DNA from: an uncultured Litoreibacter sp.
Lineage (GTDB): Bacteria > Pseudomonadota > Alphaproteobacteria > Rhodobacterales > Rhodobacteraceae
Assembly: GCA_947494435.1 (NCBI GenBank)
Contig: CANLUY010000002.1
Location: 868,001-932,000 of the forward strand
Direction of reading: 5' to 3'
Length of the DNA: 64,000 bases
Positions 38,350 to 46,697 of the stretch are shown one piece after another. Each line of letters opens with the position of its first letter. Position 1 is the stretch's first letter. The notes beneath the pieces are model-generated. The model was not told the DNA's origin. It saw only the letters and a list, made by a program, of their open reading frames with translations, and did no database searches. The position numbers were made by a program, and so were the translations under genes.

Positions 38350-38394
38350 GAGCCATGCTACTTAATCAGCGACAAACTACAGTATGGGAACCAG

Positions 38395-39021
38395 ATGTCC
38401 GATTTCTTGAAATTTCTTGCCGTCAGCGCTGCAGTCGCATTAGCAGCACCGGCAACCGCACAAACAACGACAGAAACTGAAGCTGAAACTGAAGCACCTG
38501 CCGAAGATACTGCGCCTCGTGCAGATGGGTTGGCGACGGGACAAGAGGTCATTGAAACTGGTCAGACCTACGTTGTTTCTGAACATGACGATTGGGACCT
38601 GCGATGCATTCGTGCACCTGAAGGCCAACAAGACCCATGTCAATTGTACCAGCTGCTTGAAGATCAAAACGGCAACTCCGTCGCCGAGATTAATCTCTTC
38701 AACTTGCCGAATGATGACAAGCTTGCGGCTGGTGCAACGATCGTCACACCACTTGAAACCTTGTTGACACAACAAGTTCAGCTTTCGGTCGATGGCGGTC
38801 GCGCAAAGGTATATCCGTTTACGTTCTGTACACAAATCGGCTGCTTCGCGCGGGTTGGTTTCACGGAAGGCGATGTTGCTTCGTTCCGTCGCGGAAATGA
38901 AGCAAAAATCGTCGTCGTTCCTGCACAAGCTCCAGACCAGAAAGTGGAGCTTACGGTATCCCTGCGTGGGTTCACGGCCGGGTTCAACGCGGTGAGTGAA
39001 GCGACGAAGCCCGCTCAATAA
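38395..39021 (+). CDS. ialB: Invasion-associated locus B (IalB) family protein
   Basis: Exported protein of 208 residues. Signal peptide about 1-23 (FLKFLAVSAAVALAAPATAQ), then a Thr/Glu-rich linker, then the IalB domain with YVVSEHDDWDLRCIRA, four cysteines (DLRCIR, QDPCQLY, FTFCTQIGCFARVGF) likely paired in the periplasm, and a VELTVSLRGFTAGFN end. Named after a Bartonella protein; in free-living alphaproteobacteria its role is unknown. The long upstream region with terminator-like hairpins may regulate it. A GC-rich terminator follows. Confidence 0.9.
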   Translation: MSDFLKFLAVSAAVALAAPATAQTTTETEAETEAPAEDTAPRADGLATGQEVIETGQTYVVSEHDDWDLRCIRAPEGQQDPCQLYQLLEDQNGNSVAEINLFNLPNDDKLAAGATIVTPLETLLTQQVQLSVDGGRAKVYPFTFCTQIGCFARVGFTEGDVASFRRGNEAKIVVVPAQAPDQKVELTVSLRGFTAGFNAVSEATKPAQ

Positions 39022-39041
39022 ACGACCACAGATTTAAGAAG

Positions 39042-39075
39042 GCGCGCCTGCTTACACAAAGCCGGCGCGCTTATT
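39042..39075 (+). terminator. Terminator between ialB and the convergent small gene
   Basis: GCGCGCC and GGCGCGC pair across a 15-base loop and are followed by TTATT; in the other direction the stem is followed by TTCTT. It probably serves both convergent genes. Confidence 0.55.
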
Positions 39076-39077
39076 GA

Positions 39078-39353
39078 TTAGCGTCCCACTCGCGCAGCAC
39101 GTCCACCACGGCGTCCGGCTTTAGGTTGCTTGGCCAGACCCTCGTTCAAAACCTGAGTCATCGGGTGATCTTGATTGTCCGCCCCATACTCCAACAACAA
39201 CGCTTTGATCGATGTTGTAGCCTCAGACGCAAGTGGAATACTTAGCGCCCAATCCAAAAAAATTGTTCTGCATTCTCCCGCGGTAATGCCGTCTATGCGG
39301 TAAGCTTCGCGAATAAGACCTTTGGGGTCATGCAAAGATTTTGATGTACTCAT
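39078..39353 (-). CDS. Small hypothetical protein downstream of glnE
   Basis: 91 residues, not assigned to a named family. It starts by an ATGA overlap with the glnE stop, so it is translationally coupled to glnE. It contains a helical region (AYRIDGITAGECRTIFLDWALSI and SIKALLLEYG) with a single Cys, and a basic tail rich in Arg and Gly (KAGRRGGRAARVGR) that could bind nucleic acid or simply be disordered. No signal peptide or membrane helix. Confidence 0.75.
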   Translation of the reverse strand: MSTSKSLHDPKGLIREAYRIDGITAGECRTIFLDWALSIPLASEATTSIKALLLEYGADNQDHPMTQVLNEGLAKQPKAGRRGGRAARVGR

Positions 39354-42163
39354 CTGCTAGGTCCATATTCATTAGGCGGCGGCTCCGCTGCCGAAACTTG
39401 TATCTCTGTTAGTGTGCGCTCAATAACAACTGCCGCGCGTTTGCGACATTTGTCGAGCAATTCGGCCGCAGAGATCATGTTTTCTTCGTCAAGATCTCGT
39501 AACACCATTGTCTGCCCTCCTTCACCCAACTTCTTTGGGTCAAGTTTCTCACCAAGAAGAAGTAACGCGGCTTGAGTCACCCTTCCAAAGCATTGATGCA
39601 CTTCGCAAAGCATCTCAGCATCGGACGCACTTATGAGACCGATCTCAGAAGCCGCATGTAGTTGAGCTTTTGTCTGTCGTGCAAGAGACTTGGCTTGCAG
39701 TGCCAAGGCTTGTGCAAACAGTTCGATATCTTGAACGCCGCCTGCGCCCTGTTTCACATCCCATGTCCCACCGCGCCGCCCGGCATCATCCAAGCGCTGC
39801 CGCATATTTTGCGTCTCAAAAGCGGAGCTCGTCGGTTGACGATCTTTCGTAATGGCCAGTTTTCTTACGTCTTTTATCGCTTTTACAATACTTGGATGCC
39901 CCAAAAGCGGACGCGCGCGGGTCAAGGCCATGTGTTCCCAAAACCATGCTTCTTCGGTTTGATAAGTCCTAAACGCATCCAAGGCCGTCGCGACAGGACC
40001 GGACTGACCTGAAGGTCTGAGCCGCATATCGACTTCGTATAACTTTCCTTCGGCTGTTGGCGCGGACAAAGCTGTTACAAGCGCCTGCGTTAGACGCGCG
40101 AAATAGACCCTTGTCATTAGTGGACGTGCCCCATCTGAGGTTTCTGCCCCTTGCGCATCGTAGATCACGATCAAATCAAGATCGGATTGTGCCGTTAGTT
40201 TCTCCGCGCCCAAAGAGCCCATCGCAAGAATGGCTGCGCCCTGCCCTGGTACAGTTCCATGTTTACTCTCAAATTGAGCTTGGACTGCGGGAAACAATGC
40301 CTTCACAACCGCCGATGCCAAATCAGAGTATTGCCGTCCGGCCTCCTCTGGCGTGATCAGTCCGCGAAGCTGATGCACACCAATCCTGAAGTGCCACTCC
40401 TTTTGCCAACGACGTGCCAAGTCCAACTGCGCCTCATAGTCGGGATTTTGCGTAAGACGCTTTGTTAAATCCTCTGTTAAGCCATCTACGTTAGGCCAAG
40501 GGCTAAAGAACTCGCCGCCTAGCACTGCATCAAATACTTGGGCATTGCGCGACAGGTACGCCGCAAGAACCGGAGAGGCTGTACATATATCAACGATCAA
40601 TTGAGAGAGCTGCGGGTTCGCCTCAAACAAAGAAAACACCTGAACGCCCGCAGGCAGCCCGGACAGAAATCGTTCAAATGCTTGAAGCGATTCGTCCGGT
40701 TTCGAGGCCAGCTTTAGCTTAGTCAGTATCTCCGGAAACAGCCGTGTAAAAACTACTGTGGCACGCGGGCTTCTCAATGCCGGAAGGCCGCGCCAGCGTT
40801 CAAGATAGTCACCAACATCTGCAGAGGTTTGTTCTGGGGCGTCTGGTGCGAAAAACGCTTCAGTCAATTCAGACGTTTGGACGAGCCGTTCTGTGAGGTC
40901 TGCACGCAATTCACCCACCTCAAGCCCCATAAATGCAGCGAGGCGCGCAAATCCGTCTTCGGTCGTCGGAAGATCATGCGTTTGCGCATCATTGATCATC
41001 TGCAGCCGATGCTCGACATCGCGATGTGCGCGGTAATTGTCTGTCAAGCGGGCGGCAACATCTGGTTCGATCCAACCTGACCGCTTCAAACGTTCCAGCC
41101 CTTCAACGGTGCCCAAAACCCTCAAGCTCGTATCTCGTCCGCCTGCAATAATTTGTCGGGTCTGGGTAAAAAATTCAATCTCACGAATCCCGCCCTGGCC
41201 CAACTTCATGTTGTGCCCTTCCAACGTGAGTTTTCCGCCAAGCCCTTTATGATCGCGAATGCGCAGTCGCATGTCATGAGCGTCTTGAATGGCCGCAAAA
41301 TCAAGATGTTTACGCCAAACAAACGGTGTCAGCCGCTTGAGGAAAGACGTGCCTGCGTCGATGTCGCCTGCACAGCACCGCGCCTTGATGAACGCGGCCC
41401 GCTCCCAAGTGCGCCCGACGCTCTCGTAATACCGCTCAGCGGTTTCCATTGGGATGCACACGGGCGTGATAGAAGCGTCAGGGCGAAGTCGCAGGTCGGT
41501 TCTGAAAACATAACCATCCTCCGTGACATCATTGAGCAACGCAGTCATGCGGCGCGTCACGCGGATAAAAGAAGCACGTGCCTCCATATAGTGATCTGGC
41601 TTAAAGCGCGTTTCATCAAACAGGCAAATCAGGTCGATATCAGAAGAGTAATTCAGCTCTCCCGCCCCCATTTTCCCCATTGCGAGCACAGCCATCCCGC
41701 CAGCGGTTTCCGCGTCTTCAACAGTTGCCCCTGGTAATTTTCCACGATCAATTTCAGCCGCCACAAGCGTCTTTACTGCCCGATCCACACATGCATCTGC
41801 AAGATCGGTCAAAGATTGCGTTACATCCTCAAGCGCCCAAACGCCGCCCAAATCAGCAAGTGCGGTTAATAGCGCCATCCTGCGTTTGGCCTGACGAAAT
41901 GCTTTGGCCATATCAGCGGGAAGCGCTGCCTGCACATCATTCAAAATATCCGCTTTGACATCTTTGGCAGTTCGATCCGCGAGCGCCTGCACCCAACCTT
42001 GTTCTTTTCGCGCGAGGCCCGCCAGATAAGGGCTGCAACCGGCGGCGCCTTTGATCAACGCATAGAAATTTTGAGGTACGCCTTCGAACAAGTCTGCCAC
42101 TTCACGGCCAATTTCGGGCTGAAACGGGATCGGCGTTCGGGTGATCATAGAATGGAAACTCAT
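39350..42163 (-). CDS. glnE: Bifunctional glutamine-synthetase adenylyltransferase/deadenylase
   Basis: Adds AMP to, and removes it from, glutamine synthetase in answer to PII signals, so controls nitrogen assimilation. About 937 residues. Two nucleotidyltransferase domains are visible: the N-terminal removing domain with LNYSSDIDLICLFDE, and the C-terminal adenylating domain with KLTAQSDLDLIVIYDAQG; each keeps the DxD metal pair. Helical regulatory domains lie between and after them. The ATG at 42163 (MSFHSMITR) is chosen over a TTG at 42199; an ATG at 42148 is also possible. It diverges from the YbaK-type gene. Confidence 0.95.
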   Translation of the reverse strand: MSFHSMITRTPIPFQPEIGREVADLFEGVPQNFYALIKGAAGCSPYLAGLARKEQGWVQALADRTAKDVKADILNDVQAALPADMAKAFRQAKRRMALLTALADLGGVWALEDVTQSLTDLADACVDRAVKTLVAAEIDRGKLPGATVEDAETAGGMAVLAMGKMGAGELNYSSDIDLICLFDETRFKPDHYMEARASFIRVTRRMTALLNDVTEDGYVFRTDLRLRPDASITPVCIPMETAERYYESVGRTWERAAFIKARCCAGDIDAGTSFLKRLTPFVWRKHLDFAAIQDAHDMRLRIRDHKGLGGKLTLEGHNMKLGQGGIREIEFFTQTRQIIAGGRDTSLRVLGTVEGLERLKRSGWIEPDVAARLTDNYRAHRDVEHRLQMINDAQTHDLPTTEDGFARLAAFMGLEVGELRADLTERLVQTSELTEAFFAPDAPEQTSADVGDYLERWRGLPALRSPRATVVFTRLFPEILTKLKLASKPDESLQAFERFLSGLPAGVQVFSLFEANPQLSQLIVDICTASPVLAAYLSRNAQVFDAVLGGEFFSPWPNVDGLTEDLTKRLTQNPDYEAQLDLARRWQKEWHFRIGVHQLRGLITPEEAGRQYSDLASAVVKALFPAVQAQFESKHGTVPGQGAAILAMGSLGAEKLTAQSDLDLIVIYDAQGAETSDGARPLMTRVYFARLTQALVTALSAPTAEGKLYEVDMRLRPSGQSGPVATALDAFRTYQTEEAWFWEHMALTRARPLLGHPSIVKAIKDVRKLAITKDRQPTSSAFETQNMRQRLDDAGRRGGTWDVKQGAGGVQDIELFAQALALQAKSLARQTKAQLHAASEIGLISASDAEMLCEVHQCFGRVTQAALLLLGEKLDPKKLGEGGQTMVLRDLDEENMISAAELLDKCRKRAAVVIERTLTEIQVSAAEPPPNEYGPSR

Positions 42164-42236
42164 GTTGAGACATTGCGCGTCCGCGGGGCTTGTGGTCAAC
42201 CGAGCATTGAAATTTCAACCGCGTAAGAGGTGCGAT

Positions 42237-42707
42237 ATGAGCAAGAGCTTGACGCGTGTGCGTGCAGCTTTGGAAGCTACCGGGGTCAATGTCGATATCA
42301 TGGAAACCGGAACAGACACGCGCACCGCACAGCAAGCTGCGGACGTGGCGGGGTGCCATGTTGACCAAATCGCCAAGTCCATCATTTTTCGCGGCGAAAC
42401 GACGAACGAGGCTGTTTTGTTTCTAACAGCTGGCGGTAACAGGGTTTCTGCTGAAAAAGCCTCTCAAGTTGCGCAAGAAGAACTCGGAAAAGCCGACGCA
42501 GCGTTAATCCGCACTCAAACTGGTTTCGCAATTGGTGGCGTCTCGCCGATCGGTCACCTGAACCCAATCCGCGCATTTATCGACCCCCGTCTGATGGAGT
42601 TCGACACCGTTTGGGCCGCTGCAGGCACGCCGCACCACATCTTCCCAATTTCACCGGATCAATTGATTTTGCTATCTAAGGCCACCCTCGCCTCATTCAC
42701 TGAATAA
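42237..42707 (+). CDS. ybaK: YbaK/EbsC-type aminoacyl-tRNA deacylase
   Basis: Member of the Cys-tRNA(Pro)/prolyl-tRNA-editing INS family, which removes wrongly loaded amino acids. 156 residues with QIAKSIIFRG carrying the conserved Lys, a NRVSAEKAS segment, and the GIGGVSPIGH-type loop as FAIGGVSPIGHL. The ATG at 42237 follows AGAGG; a longer in-frame reading starts inside glnE and is rejected. The stop overlaps the lpxB stop by 11 bases, tail to tail. Exact tRNA and amino-acid specificity cannot be told from sequence. Confidence 0.88.
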   Translation: MSKSLTRVRAALEATGVNVDIMETGTDTRTAQQAADVAGCHVDQIAKSIIFRGETTNEAVLFLTAGGNRVSAEKASQVAQEELGKADAALIRTQTGFAIGGVSPIGHLNPIRAFIDPRLMEFDTVWAAAGTPHHIFPISPDQLILLSKATLASFTE

Positions 42708-43863
42708 GATCATAAACCGAGAGCGCCGCACGTAATCCAGGTGGATCCCCGCCAAGCCCCAAACGGTTCATTGTTTCAGAACAGGCCGCCAGTTGGGCCT
42801 CGCGCTCATGTTCGTCTTTCATCAAGGCGTTTAAGGCACGTGCAATATCAGGCGCCTTGCATGCATCGCCCAAAAATTCGGGGACAGCCCGTGTTCCGCT
42901 TACGATATTAACAAGCGTGACAGTATCAATAAGCATCTTGGAAGCGATGACCTTCCGAGAGAACCAATTCATATCATACGCAATGACCATCGGTGTGCCA
43001 GCAGCAGCCAACTCAAGCGACACTGTGCCAGACGCTGCAAGCGCCACATGTGCCGCCTTGAAGGCCGCGCGTTTTTTGGACGCGAATTGATCCGGATCGA
43101 CATCTCTTGGATCAAGTATAATGGGAACGCCGGGCCATTTTTTTACCAACTCGTGCACCTTGCCTGCGACGCTTGGCACGGTTGGCACAACGATCCGCGC
43201 AGTCGGGTTCTGAGCAACAACTTCCCGCAAAGCCTGACCAAACCTATCGGCCAAACGAGACACCTCACCGAGCCGAGAGCCCGGCAAAGCTAAAATGACA
43301 GGTGCATCACCTAGTCCATATGTCCGTCGGAATTGGCGGACGTCAGCATCTGTTGCAACTGGTTCGCTGACAACCGGATGCCCTACGAATTCGCAGGTCA
43401 TCCCAGTCGCCTCCATCAACGGGGGCTCAAACGGGAACAGTGCCAAAACGTGGTCGATGATTTTAGCCATCTTTTCTGCCCGCTCTGGACGCCAAGCCCA
43501 TACGGTGGGCGCAACGTAATGCACGGTTGCAATATGTGGAGACTTATCACTGACTTTCCGCGCGACCCGCAGACAAAAATCGGGGCTATCGATAGTAAGC
43601 AAAATATCCGGTTGCGCCAAAAGGACATGGGATACCACTTCGTCGCGTCGCTTAAACAGATGACGTAACTTGGGCAGAACCTCTGCGAGGCCCATCACCG
43701 AAAGCTCTTCCATCGGGAAGAGGCTGTCTAAACCTTCCGCTTCCATCAAGGGACCGCCGACACCAGCAAAACCGATATCGGGATTTATTGATTTTAGTCC
43801 GGCCATCAATGCTGCACCGAGCTTATCGCCAGAGGGTTCTCCCGCGACAAGATAGATGTTCAT
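42697..43863 (-). CDS. lpxB: Lipid-A-disaccharide synthase
   Basis: Inner-membrane-associated GT19 glycosyltransferase that joins UDP-diacylglucosamine and lipid X to make the lipid A disaccharide. 388 residues with AGEPSGDKLGAALM at the N-terminus, GVGGPLMEAEGL, DSPDFCLRVARK, HYVAPTVWAWRPERA, and the donor-site ASGTVSLELAAAGTPMV. It is the last gene of the envelope block and overlaps lpxI by 4 bp. Confidence 0.97.
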   Translation of the reverse strand: MNIYLVAGEPSGDKLGAALMAGLKSINPDIGFAGVGGPLMEAEGLDSLFPMEELSVMGLAEVLPKLRHLFKRRDEVVSHVLLAQPDILLTIDSPDFCLRVARKVSDKSPHIATVHYVAPTVWAWRPERAEKMAKIIDHVLALFPFEPPLMEATGMTCEFVGHPVVSEPVATDADVRQFRRTYGLGDAPVILALPGSRLGEVSRLADRFGQALREVVAQNPTARIVVPTVPSVAGKVHELVKKWPGVPIILDPRDVDPDQFASKKRAAFKAAHVALAASGTVSLELAAAGTPMVIAYDMNWFSRKVIASKMLIDTVTLVNIVSGTRAVPEFLGDACKAPDIARALNALMKDEHEREAQLAACSETMNRLGLGGDPPGLRAALSVYDLIQ

Positions 43864-44729
43864 GCCATCACCTGAATGAATAGCCCGTGTCGGTCCGCAA
43901 TTTCGATGCAGCGTGGCGCGTCCAACATCATCACACGATCGGCTTCAATGACGATACCATCTAGTTGTACCTGAATTGCGCGACGCACTGTGTCCAGACC
44001 AATCACAGGCATATCTACGCGTAACTCTTGTCCGGGTTTTGACGCTTTCACGAGAATTCCACCTTTAGGTAGGTGGTTGCTGCGGCCAAACTTCCCACCA
44101 TAACCGACCACCTGCGCCATAAGGTCAGGCGTCAAAGGCGCATTTTGATCCATCAAAGACTGCATCATCCAGTCTGTCCCCGGCAAAGCCTCGATTGCAA
44201 GCGCTTGACCACCGGCCACGATACAGGACTGGCCCACGTCAACGCTAGCCATAGCGCCGATAATCTCAACCCCGCGGACCGCGTCCTTGGCATGTTGATC
44301 CTCGGGTTGCGTCTTAGTCAAAACACCCGGTTCGGGTAGCAGATCCTTTCGCAAATCATGAACACCTACGGCGTCAATCCCCGCTTCCTCAAAGAACCCC
44401 AAAACTAGTCGTAAAGCGGCGTCATCTCCAGACTGCAACGCCGCCATCATCCGTGGCACGAGCGGCATTGTCGCGGCATCAATTTTCGATGGGTCTAGAG
44501 GTGGGCGCGCAACACGACCTGCAAAACAAATCTGTTTCACGCCAAAAGACTTCAACTCGGTAATAAAACTTCCAAGCGTCTCAATCCGGAAGCGGATAAC
44601 TGGCCTGTCGCCACGGACGTCAGATGGAAAGCCCTCCATTTCACATAGGCGAAATATTGTGCCTTCATCATTCAATTGGTCAATAAGAAGTCTTGGCAGA
44701 TCGCCCTGCCCGGCCATAACCGCCAGCAT
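43860..44729 (-). CDS. lpxI: UDP-2,3-diacylglucosamine diphosphatase LpxI
   Basis: Cleaves UDP-2,3-diacylglucosamine to lipid X and UMP. This is the LpxI type used by alphaproteobacteria in place of LpxH. The 289 residues show GQGDLPRLLIDQL, QICFAGRVARPPLD, DDAALRLVLGFFEEAGIDAVG, and the C-terminal GTDWMMQSLMDQNAPL, KASKPGQELRVDMPVIGLDT and EADRVMMLD. It lies 5 bp after lpxA and overlaps lpxB by 4 bp. Confidence 0.95.
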   Translation of the reverse strand: MLAVMAGQGDLPRLLIDQLNDEGTIFRLCEMEGFPSDVRGDRPVIRFRIETLGSFITELKSFGVKQICFAGRVARPPLDPSKIDAATMPLVPRMMAALQSGDDAALRLVLGFFEEAGIDAVGVHDLRKDLLPEPGVLTKTQPEDQHAKDAVRGVEIIGAMASVDVGQSCIVAGGQALAIEALPGTDWMMQSLMDQNAPLTPDLMAQVVGYGGKFGRSNHLPKGGILVKASKPGQELRVDMPVIGLDTVRRAIQVQLDGIVIEADRVMMLDAPRCIEIADRHGLFIQVMA

Positions 44730-44734
44730 GTATC

Positions 44735-45520
44735 TTACCTAGGGGTCAGGAACGACCGCCCGCTCTGACCCAAAATAAAGTCGACGACTTCGTGAACGTA
44801 ATCACTTTCTGTCTCTTCTTTCAGCCGAGCCGCGCGATCTTGAAATGCACCATCGCCTTGGCGCAGCATCTGATAAGCTGCCCGCAATGCCGTAATATCA
44901 GAGCGTGCGACGCCTGCTCGTTTCAGCCCGACATAGTTCAGGCCATCAAGATCACCCCGTGGCGACTGTACTAATCCGTAAGGAATGACGTCATTGGTCA
45001 CCATGGTGACTGCGCCGATTATTGCCCCGCGTCCGACACGCACCCATTGGTGAATACCTGACAGGCCACCAATGATGACCTTATCTTCAATATGACAATG
45101 GCCTGCGATAGCGCCTTGGTTCGCTACAATCACTTCGTTTCCAACAATTGCATCATGTGCAACATGCGCGCCGGTCATAAACAAACAATCATCGCCAACT
45201 TTCGTCAGACCGCCGCCACCTTGAGTACCGGTGTTCATCGTCACACCTTCGCGAATTGTGTTGCGCGCACCGATATCCAAGCGGGTTTCTTCACCGTCAA
45301 ACTTAAGGTCTTGCGGAATTTCACCGATCACAGCGAAAGGAAAAACCACAGTGCCTTCACCAATCGAAGTCTGACCAGTCACGACAACATGGCTTTTCAG
45401 CTCAACCCTTGCAGCAAGACGCACCTGCGCACCTACGGTGCAAAACGGCCCAACCTTTGCAGTGGGATCAATCTGCGCACCATCTGCGATAATCGCTGTG
45501 GGATGGATATGACCACTCAT
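44735..45520 (-). CDS. lpxA: UDP-N-acetylglucosamine acyltransferase
   Basis: First acyl transfer of lipid A synthesis, from 3-hydroxyacyl-ACP to UDP-GlcNAc. 261 residues of left-handed beta-helix hexapeptide repeats, with the catalytic His122 in [13 protein letters not shown] and the sugar-nucleotide region [14 protein letters not shown]. The C-terminal helical part ([18 protein letters not shown]) is normal. It overlaps fabZ by 4 bp. Confidence 0.97.
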   Translation of the reverse strand: MSGHIHPTAIIADGAQIDPTAKVGPFCTVGAQVRLAARVELKSHVVVTGQTSIGEGTVVFPFAVIGEIPQDLKFDGEETRLDIGARNTIREGVTMNTGTQGGGGLTKVGDDCLFMTGAHVAHDAIVGNEVIVANQGAIAGHCHIEDKVIIGGLSGIHQWVRVGRGAIIGAVTMVTNDVIPYGLVQSPRGDLDGLNYVGLKRAGVARSDITALRAAYQMLRQGDGAFQDRAARLKEETESDYVHEVVDFILGQSGRSFLTPR

Positions 45521-45978
45521 TCTTTTGGCAAGTCCATCATGGCAGTGAATTCCGCTTCAGCGGCCATGTCGCCCTCGACCGTTGCTACGCCTTTAAACTT
45601 CCAAACCTTCCCACCGGGCTTGCCACGGGTTACTGTAACGTCCATCTGCAAAACATCACCAGGCACAACCTTCCGTCGAAATTTGCAACCATCAATCGCC
45701 ATAAAATAAACCAAAAGGTCTTTGTCAGCCATATCCATCGTGACGCCCACCATAACAGCGGCGGTTTGAGCCATGGCTTCGATAATTGTCACACCCGGCA
45801 TGATAGGTGCACCGGGAAAGTGACCCTGAAAATGCGGCTCATTGAAAGTGACGTTCTTTATGCCCTTCGCGGACAATCCATGCTCAATATCAACCACTTT
45901 ATCAATGAGCAAAAACGGATAGCGATGCGGAATGATACGCTGGATGAGGTCAATATCGGCTGAAGTTGGTAGGGTCAT
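45517..45978 (-). CDS. fabZ: 3-hydroxyacyl-[acyl-carrier-protein] dehydratase
   Basis: Hot-dog-fold dehydratase that removes water from 3-hydroxyacyl-ACP, and so competes with LpxA for substrate. 153 residues with the catalytic His53 in [15 protein letters not shown] and Glu67 in [27 protein letters not shown] is the usual N-terminus. Encoded between skp and lpxA; lpxD, often found next to fabZ, is absent here. Confidence 0.97.
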   Translation of the reverse strand: MTLPTSADIDLIQRIIPHRYPFLLIDKVVDIEHGLSAKGIKNVTFNEPHFQGHFPGAPIMPGVTIIEAMAQTAAVMVGVTMDMADKDLLVYFMAIDGCKFRRKVVPGDVLQMDVTVTRGKPGGKVWKFKGVATVEGDMAAEAEFTAMMDLPKE

Positions 45979-46082
45979 AGACGGTTGCTCTTCTTTTTGT
46001 TGTGACCGGCCATCACACCGAGGTCTCTTTCTTCAAAATAAGTACCAGCGGACATGCGGTCAAACAAGCCATGCCGGCTACT

Positions 46083-46694
46083 TCAGTTATCGGCCTCACT
46101 ACTCGTTTGACCTTGATTGCCGGGGCGCTGTAGCGGCGCAGTCGGCGGCTCCGGGGGCAGTGCTGCATCCCCAATTTCCGCGTCCACTCGCTGAATTGCA
46201 GTATCTGTGATGTCGATTTGACGAGATGACAAAATCACCGCCGATTGGTTCAAGATCGCAAGCGCATCTGTTTCTTCAACCAATTGAAGTAAGACGGGAT
46301 AGGCCAACTCGAAAAAGCGCGCGCGCTCGGATTCCGTGACCCGTTGAAGCGCATTTCGTTTCTCAACCTGAGCGCGCCGGATCCCTGTGACGCGCTCATC
46401 AAAGTCCTCAGCCAAGGCCCTGAATGCCTCAGGCTCCATGGTCGGTCGATCATCTGTCAGCTGGCGTTCTTCAGCGACAAGTGCGGCTTCAATCTTTCGG
46501 TTCTCGTTTGCCAACTCTGCAGAGCTGGCTTCAAGCTCTGTGCGCACCCGTTCGCCGAACAAGGAATTGGCGTAAAGCCGTTCTTGATTAAGCGTCAGAA
46601 TTGGCGGTTGCGTGACCGTGTTTTGCGCAGTAGCAGCCCCCGTCGCAATCAACCCGATCAGCAGCCCCAAACGTAGAACTGCTTGCAAAGACAT
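46083..46694 (-). CDS. skp: OmpH/Skp-family periplasmic chaperone
   Basis: Holds unfolded outer-membrane proteins on their way to the BAM complex. 203 residues: signal peptide about 1-23 (VLRLGLLIGLIATGAATAQ), then a long helical region typical of Skp tentacles (SAELANENRKIEAALVAEER, EALRALAEDF-like PEAFRALAEDFDERV), and a hydrophobic part near 130-155. A Pro-rich tail ends the protein. It starts 3 bp after the bamA stop, so the two are co-transcribed. Confidence 0.9.
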   Translation of the reverse strand: MSLQAVLRLGLLIGLIATGAATAQNTVTQPPILTLNQERLYANSLFGERVRTELEASSAELANENRKIEAALVAEERQLTDDRPTMEPEAFRALAEDFDERVTGIRRAQVEKRNALQRVTESERARFFELAYPVLLQLVEETDALAILNQSAVILSSRQIDITDTAIQRVDAEIGDAALPPEPPTAPLQRPGNQGQTSSEADN

Positions 46695-46697
46695 TGA

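Larger units (their letters stand above)
37984..38394. other. 411-bp gene-free region with three plus-strand terminators
   Basis: No open reading frame of note lies between the HerA-like gene and ialB. It contains three intrinsic terminators on the plus strand (38104-38134, 38239-38265, 38333-38349) with no gene in front of any of them, a TTGACGG tandem heptamer (38161-38174), a GTCGG/CCGAC hairpin (38208-38222) and a GGCAG/CTGCC hairpin before the last terminator. The simplest reading is two or three short RNA genes ahead of ialB. Confidence 0.6.
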
